Of a stretch of DNA of 55,720 nucleotides, positions 52,427-55,720 are shown piece by piece. The notes under the pieces are model-generated. The model was given only the letters and a program-made list of their open reading frames with translations. It was not told where the DNA came from and made no database searches. Position 1 is the stretch's first letter, and each line of letters opens with the position of its first letter. Position numbers and translations under genes: made by a program. The stretch is from Xenococcaceae cyanobacterium MO_167.B27. GTDB lineage: Bacteria > Cyanobacteriota > Cyanobacteriia > Cyanobacteriales > Xenococcaceae. The DNA lies in NCBI GenBank assembly GCA_030065935.1, contig JASJCP010000017.1:1-55720 (forward strand). Direction: 5' to 3'.

Positions 52427-54109
52427 CTACTTATCTTCTTGGTAGAAAATAATCGAATCATTCAAGGTTTCAAGCTTTGTCCCAGGATAGTAAAAAGCTA
52501 AAATTCGAGCAGGAGACCATCCTAACCTAGCTAAATTGTAAGAGCCATATTGACTCAAACCCACACCATGACCGAAACCACCACCAATAAAGTAGTAACC
52601 ATCTAATTTATTCGTATCATTATATAAAGGTTCGAGGTAAAACAGGGTACTAATAGGAGGTTCAAAAGCACTGCGGACTTCATTTTTGTGGAGTTTGATA
52701 GTTCCTAAATCTGTTTCTACCAACATAGTTAAAATTCTTCCTGAAGGCGATCGTTCGATTACTTCTAAATTAGTAATAGTATTAAAATCTGCTAGAGGAT
52801 TACGAGTTTTTTCCAGGTATTTCCGCAAATCTTTGTTTAAATCTCCTATTGTTCGCGATTTTTTCCACCTAAACACCCTTCTTCCTGCTTCATTAAATCC
52901 CTGTTTCAGATTGAGGAAGTTCCGCAGAGTGGATTCATTTCCCAGAGGATAGCGAGATAAGTCCCATAATGGTTTAGGAGCGTCGATAATGGGGCGTAAA
53001 TAAGGTCGTTCTTCTCCTTCCCACACATCACTAAAAGAAGCTGTAATTCCCCCCGTAGTAGAAGAATAAAGTGCATCTACTAATTCATTATTGTAGGTCA
53101 GGACTAGACCTTGAGTTTTAGCGATCGCACTATCTGTCCTAGGAGTAGCACCAGTGATTCCTTTATATACTTGACAGTGAATGGTAGCGCAAAGTTCATA
53201 ATCATCCGCTTTAAATCGTCGTAGATTTCTTAAAGCATAGGTGCGAGCAATAATTGTCTGGGCTGCGATCGCATTTTGAGGTGCATTAGGACCAATTTCG
53301 TAAGGTACAACTCCTCGTAAATAGGTTTCTAGGGGAACTTCATTAACTAGAGAGAAATTACCATAAGCATTAGGTTGTAAACGCAAAAAGCCACCATAAA
53401 GGTTAGTAACTTCTTTTTTATTACTAACAGTATGAACCTGAACCAAGTTTTTGGCGGTATGAATTTCTAGTTCATTATCAAAATATTCTTTTCCATCAAT
53501 AGATAAAACTACTTGGGGGATTTCTGTTAAGATTTCGCTTTCTAAATAAGGGGTACTATAACCATTATTTTTTAAACTACTTAGTAACCAACGACGCACT
53601 AAAGGAGTAGAATAAATATCTCTTTTTGCCCAAACTTTCCATCTTCCTGGCTGGACTATTTCTACTTCAATACCGAGATCACGCCAAAATTTAGCATTAT
53701 CCTCTGCTGTTTCAAAAGTCGCATGACTACCTAAAACAACTCTTTCTGAAACTATTGGCTCACTTAAAACCTGCTGCTTAATAGAAAGCTTAATCTTCTG
53801 AGCTTTTAAAGGTTTATTAGGTTCGGAATCAGGAGAATTTTGAATTTTGTTAGCCCTCTCTTCTCGGTCTGTTTCCCAATCAATAGTTAACCAATCTCCA
53901 GCAGTACTACTGATTTCCATTTCACTGACAATTTCATCTTTCTCATCAATGGGTTCATCTCCAAAACGCTGAACAATTCCTACTTCTAAATCAATATCTG
54001 TAGCTGCGATCGCTCTAGAGTTTGGTGTAATTCCAACTGTCTCTACTCCGACAAAGCAACTTATTAGTAAAATTCCTAAACGACGCAAAATTTTAGTACC
54101 GCTCATCAC
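52427..54109 (-). CDS. SpoIID/LytB domain protein
   Basis: A 560-aa exported protein. Residues 1-35 form a signal peptide (ILRRLGILLISCFVGVETVG). The first 200 residues include an acidic linker and a SPOR-like segment (SHATFETAEDNAKFWRDLGIEVEIV). The SpoIID domain (about 220-550) has YRGVVPYEIGP-like LRGVVPYEIGPNAPQNAIAAQTIIARTYALRN, CQVYKGI, VDALYSSTTGG and IGGGFGHGVGLSQYG. In sporulating firmicutes SpoIID cleaves peptidoglycan stem-less glycan; in cyanobacteria the role is probably wall turnover. ATG at 54109. Confidence 0.88.
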   Translation of the reverse strand: MMSGTKILRRLGILLISCFVGVETVGITPNSRAIAATDIDLEVGIVQRFGDEPIDEKDEIVSEMEISSTAGDWLTIDWETDREERANKIQNSPDSEPNKPLKAQKIKLSIKQQVLSEPIVSERVVLGSHATFETAEDNAKFWRDLGIEVEIVQPGRWKVWAKRDIYSTPLVRRWLLSSLKNNGYSTPYLESEILTEIPQVVLSIDGKEYFDNELEIHTAKNLVQVHTVSNKKEVTNLYGGFLRLQPNAYGNFSLVNEVPLETYLRGVVPYEIGPNAPQNAIAAQTIIARTYALRNLRRFKADDYELCATIHCQVYKGITGATPRTDSAIAKTQGLVLTYNNELVDALYSSTTGGITASFSDVWEGEERPYLRPIIDAPKPLWDLSRYPLGNESTLRNFLNLKQGFNEAGRRVFRWKKSRTIGDLNKDLRKYLEKTRNPLADFNTITNLEVIERSPSGRILTMLVETDLGTIKLHKNEVRSAFEPPISTLFYLEPLYNDTNKLDGYYFIGGGFGHGVGLSQYGSYNLARLGWSPARILAFYYPGTKLETLNDSIIFYQEDK

Positions 54110-54182
54110 AAATAAATATAATAGTTTCTTAATCGTCCTCTATAGTAGCCACAATTTGCTCTATTTTGCTAGTTAGGGGTTA

Positions 54183-54216
54183 CTGAATACTAACTACTAA
54201 CTACTAACCACTAACT
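54183..54216. repeat. Heptamer array CTAACTA
   Basis: Four to five copies of a CTAACTA-type 7-mer reach the stop of the rluD gene. It is another member of the tandem-repeat family described above. Confidence 0.7.
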
Positions 54217-55183
54217 ACTTATCTATCCGACTCCGCAATACAGATAGTAACTTGGTAAACTCGTCAGGAAAAGGTGCTTTCGCCTCAATAATTTCTCCCG
54301 ATACAGGATGAACTAAAGTTAGCTTATGAGCGTGAAGCACTTGACCTGAAAGATTCACCCCTATAGAACGATTTGAACCATAAACTGTATCTCCTACTAA
54401 GGGATGTCCTAAATATTGACAGTGAACCCGAATTTGATGGGTGCGTCCTGTGAAGAGTAAAAATTGCATTAAGGTGTAATTTCCCAATCTTTCTTTGATT
54501 TCCCAGTAAGTGATCGCCTCTCGTCCTCCCTTTTCTACAGGAACAACCGCCATTTTTTTTCTTTCTACAGGATGACGACCAATAGGAAACTCAATTTTTC
54601 CTTGTTGCTCTCTGGGACAACCATAAATAACTCCCCAGTATTCTCTTCTAGCAGTTTTCGCCTTGATTTGACTTTGTAAACGTTGATGAGCGCGATCGCT
54701 CTTAGCTACTACAATTGCACCAGTGGTATCCTTATCTAAACGATGGACAATCCCTGGACGTTCCACTCCTCCAATACCAGCCAAGTTATCACAGTGATAG
54801 AGTAAAGCATTGACTAATGTCCCCTGATAGTGTCCAGGCGCAGGATGTACCACCATTCCCGCAGGTTTATTAATAATAATTAGTTCTGCATCTTCATAGA
54901 TAATATCTAGGGGGATAGCTTCTGGTTGGAGGTCTAACTTTTGAGGTGAGGGAATAGTCACCAAAATGCGATCGCCTAAGACTAATTTTAACTTCTTACT
55001 GCGACAAACGCGATCATTAACCTGAACCTGACCATCTTCAATCAGCTTTTGTAACCTGGAACGAGATATATCTGGTAACTGACTTGACAACCATCGGTCT
55101 AGGCGATCGCTAACCAGACTAGTTTTGCCCACATCACCCTGCTCTGTTACTTCCAATTCCAGCCTTTCAGTTATGTTCCCCAA
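54215..55183 (-). CDS. rluD: RluD-type 23S rRNA pseudouridine synthase
   Basis: Isomerises uridines to pseudouridine in 23S rRNA helix 69 in the best-known members. The 322-aa product has an N-terminal S4-like RNA-binding region (LDRWLSSQLPDISRSRLQKLIEDGQVQVN) and a catalytic domain with VERPGIVHRLDKDTTG, carrying the catalytic aspartate. FTGRTHQIRVHCQYLGHPLVGDTVYG is also typical. The start is TTG at 55183, giving MGNITERLELEV; no better ATG is present. It is transcribed divergently from psbI, 81 bp apart. Confidence 0.92.
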   Translation of the reverse strand: MGNITERLELEVTEQGDVGKTSLVSDRLDRWLSSQLPDISRSRLQKLIEDGQVQVNDRVCRSKKLKLVLGDRILVTIPSPQKLDLQPEAIPLDIIYEDAELIIINKPAGMVVHPAPGHYQGTLVNALLYHCDNLAGIGGVERPGIVHRLDKDTTGAIVVAKSDRAHQRLQSQIKAKTARREYWGVIYGCPREQQGKIEFPIGRHPVERKKMAVVPVEKGGREAITYWEIKERLGNYTLMQFLLFTGRTHQIRVHCQYLGHPLVGDTVYGSNRSIGVNLSGQVLHAHKLTLVHPVSGEIIEAKAPFPDEFTKLLSVLRSRIDK

Positions 55184-55264
55184 TCAAGTACTAATAATCA
55201 ATAGCCCACTCATAAATAGTACCTCGTTCTGTTAAAATTCTTTTAGTTAGTAGGAGAAAATAAA

Positions 55265-55381
55265 ATGCTCACCCTGAAAATTGTAGTCTATATAACAGTA
55301 TTTTTCTTTGTCGGTCTATTTATCTTTGGCTTCCTCTCCAGCGATCCTTCTCGTAATCCTGGTCGCAAAGACCTTGAATAA
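55265..55381 (+). CDS. psbI: Photosystem II reaction centre protein I (PsbI)
   Basis: A 38-aa single-helix subunit of the photosystem II core, located near D1 and chlorophyll ChlzD1, supporting dimer stability. The sequence [20 protein letters not shown] continues [18 protein letters not shown], almost identical to the highly conserved PsbI of other cyanobacteria. The ATG at 55265 and TAA at 55379-55381 give exactly the family length. It is too short to be found by a simple long-frame search and is the best proof of cyanobacterial origin. An AGGAG lies about 11 bases before the start. Confidence 0.96.
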   Translation: MLTLKIVVYITVFFFVGLFIFGFLSSDPSRNPGRKDLE

Positions 55382-55548
55382 TCGAAGAAATCTTAAAAGT
55401 CCCTCTTGAGAAGGGTAGGGCTGTTTCATTCTAGGATGAGACAGGTGGGGAAATAGGTAGATGGGGAAATAGGGGGTATTTTCGGCAAATACTCGATATT
55501 TTGAATTCATTTATCGAACTATAAATTTTGTAGGTCAACGAATTGTTA

Positions 55549-55600
55549 GTCAACACCGCGATTAGAGAGGCTTCCTAGCCGGAAGCCTCTCTCGCGGTCA
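55549..55600. repeat. 52-bp palindromic repeat, intergenic copy
   Basis: This copy has a perfect 11-bp stem, GAGAGGCTTCC with GGAAGCCTCTC, around tagcc. The matching copy at 40731-40782 lies inside the Ser/Thr kinase gene. The arm GTCAACACCGCGATTAGA begins the repeat. Confidence 0.85.
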
Positions 55601-55630
55601 TTTCAGTTGAGCTTAGGGACTTGCGCTTTA

Positions 55631-55706
55631 TTAAAATACCAGCCTTTTAACTAATTCATTTAATTGTTAGGCTCTTACTGCTAACTGATGAAGGCTGGTA
55701 TTTTAA
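55631..55706. repeat. 76-bp foldback element
   Basis: TTAAAATACCAGCCTT (55631-55646) is exactly complemented by AAGGCTGGTATTTTAA (55691-55706). The interior has no coding capacity. It is a miniature inverted-repeat element or a long terminator hairpin. Confidence 0.75.
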
Positions 55707-55720
55707 TTTTTTGCTCCTTC

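Larger units (their letters stand above)
55382..55720. other. Right-edge repeats
   Basis: No gene. It contains low-complexity sequence after psbI, the 52-bp palindromic repeat (55549-55600) and a 76-bp foldback (55631-55706). A minus-strand 64-codon frame here is not credible. Confidence 0.55.

Noticed and set aside
55316-55510. 64-codon minus-strand frame overlapping psbI
   Set aside because: It overlaps the certain psbI gene on the other strand and continues into low-complexity sequence.

Overview
This window is chromosomal DNA from a cyanobacterium. The evidence is direct: a psbI gene (photosystem II subunit, 55265-55381), a DesA-type acyl-lipid desaturase, a CruP-type lycopene-cyclase paralogue, a cyanobacterial DUF3082 protein, an SLH lipoprotein, many HIP1 octamers (GCGATCGC) and intergenic arrays of 7-bp repeats of the kind common in cyanobacteria. 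The DNA is AT-rich, with many small dispersed repeats and degraded insertion sequences. A filamentous or baeocyte-forming lineage is plausible, but I cannot name the genus.

Left part (1-9.4 kb): minus-strand housekeeping genes proB, dusA, a membrane-anchored Ser/Thr kinase, a Wzz/CpsD-like polysaccharide co-polymerase and aroK. A 167-bp foldback element supplies the aroK stop codon. An IS200/IS605-type tnpB without tnpA follows, then a DUF3082 gene and a secreted-protein gene that has lost its 5' end.

9.6-24.1 kb: a LuxR regulator divergent from a DJ-1/PfpI gene, a membrane protein, an RTX-repeat protein with 387-bp internal repeats, and a 1.5-kb gene-poor stretch holding a strongly structured segment and an RTX relic. 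Then come ureG-ureD-ureE, cysH, an SLH lipoprotein, cobI, a small conserved gene, a graveyard of IS200/IS605 pieces, and a REC-PAS-GGDEF diguanylate cyclase.

24.5-38.7 kb: desA, an orphan DppB-like permease, a GT2 glycosyltransferase, a SirB1-like TPR protein, a LysR (CmpR/NdhR-like)-cruP operon, an HpnA-like epimerase, a GNAT-ilvE pair, a MoxR ATPase, a coiled-coil protein with a J-like tail, and mutL.

38.7-44.5 kb is the most accessory-looking part. It has a two-gene unit of a Ser/Thr kinase plus a PIN-TM-TPR protein; the kinase gene carries an in-frame palindromic repeat and tandem 69-bp repeats. A dead IS1 copy, a gene fragment and a very AT-rich orphan gene with class I terpene-synthase-like metal-binding motifs follow.

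44.5-55.7 kb: glgB, a small secreted protein, a DUF255 thioredoxin-like protein, a run of small enzymes (RidA-like, DUF1349, GNAT, SnoaL-like), a SpoIID-like protein, an RluD-type pseudouridine synthase and psbI. The right edge carries a second copy of the repeat found inside the kinase gene. No tRNA, rRNA or CRISPR array was recognised.
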